Shown in pieces: positions 5,405 to 5,456 of a stretch of 5,456 bases of DNA. The notes under the pieces are model-generated. The model had not been told where the DNA came from and did not search any database. It worked only from the letters and a program-made list of their open reading frames with translations. Within the stretch, counting starts at the first letter, position 1. Every line of letters begins with the position of its first letter. Source of the stretch: an uncultured Lachnospiraceae bacterium (lineage in GTDB: Bacteria > Bacillota > Clostridia > Lachnospirales > Lachnospiraceae). The DNA lies in assembly GCA_905236615.1 (NCBI GenBank), contig CAJORC010000216.1, forward strand, positions 1-5,456. The letters are read 5' to 3'. The translations under genes and the position numbers were made by a program.

Positions 5405-5448
5405 AATAAAAAATGTCTCTTCTACACATACAGTATAGAAGAGACATT
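5405..5448 (-). terminator. Intrinsic terminator of a minus-strand gene beyond the right edge
   Basis: AATGTCTCTTCTA (5412-5424) and TAGAAGAGACATT (5436-5448) form a perfect 13-bp stem with an 11-nt loop. On the minus strand it is followed by a T-rich tract (from 5413 down to 5405), while on the plus strand it is followed by CCGGATAT, so the direction is leftward. It implies a minus-strand gene ending just outside the window and separates it from the beta-helix gene. Confidence 0.85.
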
Positions 5449-5456
5449 CCGGATAT

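Overview
The window looks like chromosomal DNA from a strictly or facultatively anaerobic Gram-positive, most likely a Clostridia/Lachnospiraceae-type organism (Butyrivibrio-like by general feel; this is inference, not a database match). The reasons are a class III (oxygen-sensitive) ribonucleotide reductase operon, AGGAGG-type ribosome binding sites, AT-rich intergenic DNA with intrinsic terminators, and a secreted protein with a Sec signal peptide.

Layout. Positions 1-764 (+) hold the C-terminal ~85% of a GT11-type alpha-1,2-fucosyltransferase whose N-terminus lies off the left edge. Positions 765-944 are a regulatory gap. It holds a good sigma-A-type promoter (TTCACA, 17 bp, TATTAT), two or three matches to the NrdR box in helical phase over the promoter and early transcript, a 12-bp hairpin in the leader, and a strong Shine-Dalgarno sequence set unusually far from the start codon with a small hairpin between them. 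Positions 945-3116 are nrdD and 3116-3652 are nrdG, sharing one base. NrdG installs the glycyl radical in NrdD, which then makes dNTP precursors without oxygen.

Positions 3653-4075 contain no convincing protein gene. There are two successive terminators for nrdDG, a weak 35-codon reading frame on the minus strand, a candidate short plus-strand transcript, and a bidirectional terminator. Positions 4076-5356 (-) encode an exported right-handed parallel beta-helix protein (DUF1565/PL9-like), convergent with nrdDG. The right edge carries a minus-strand terminator for a gene beyond the window.

Most of the window is ordinary housekeeping and envelope content. The parts that repay a second look are the dense nrdD leader and the 3.7-4.05 kb gap. 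I did not find convincing evidence of a new multi-gene system.
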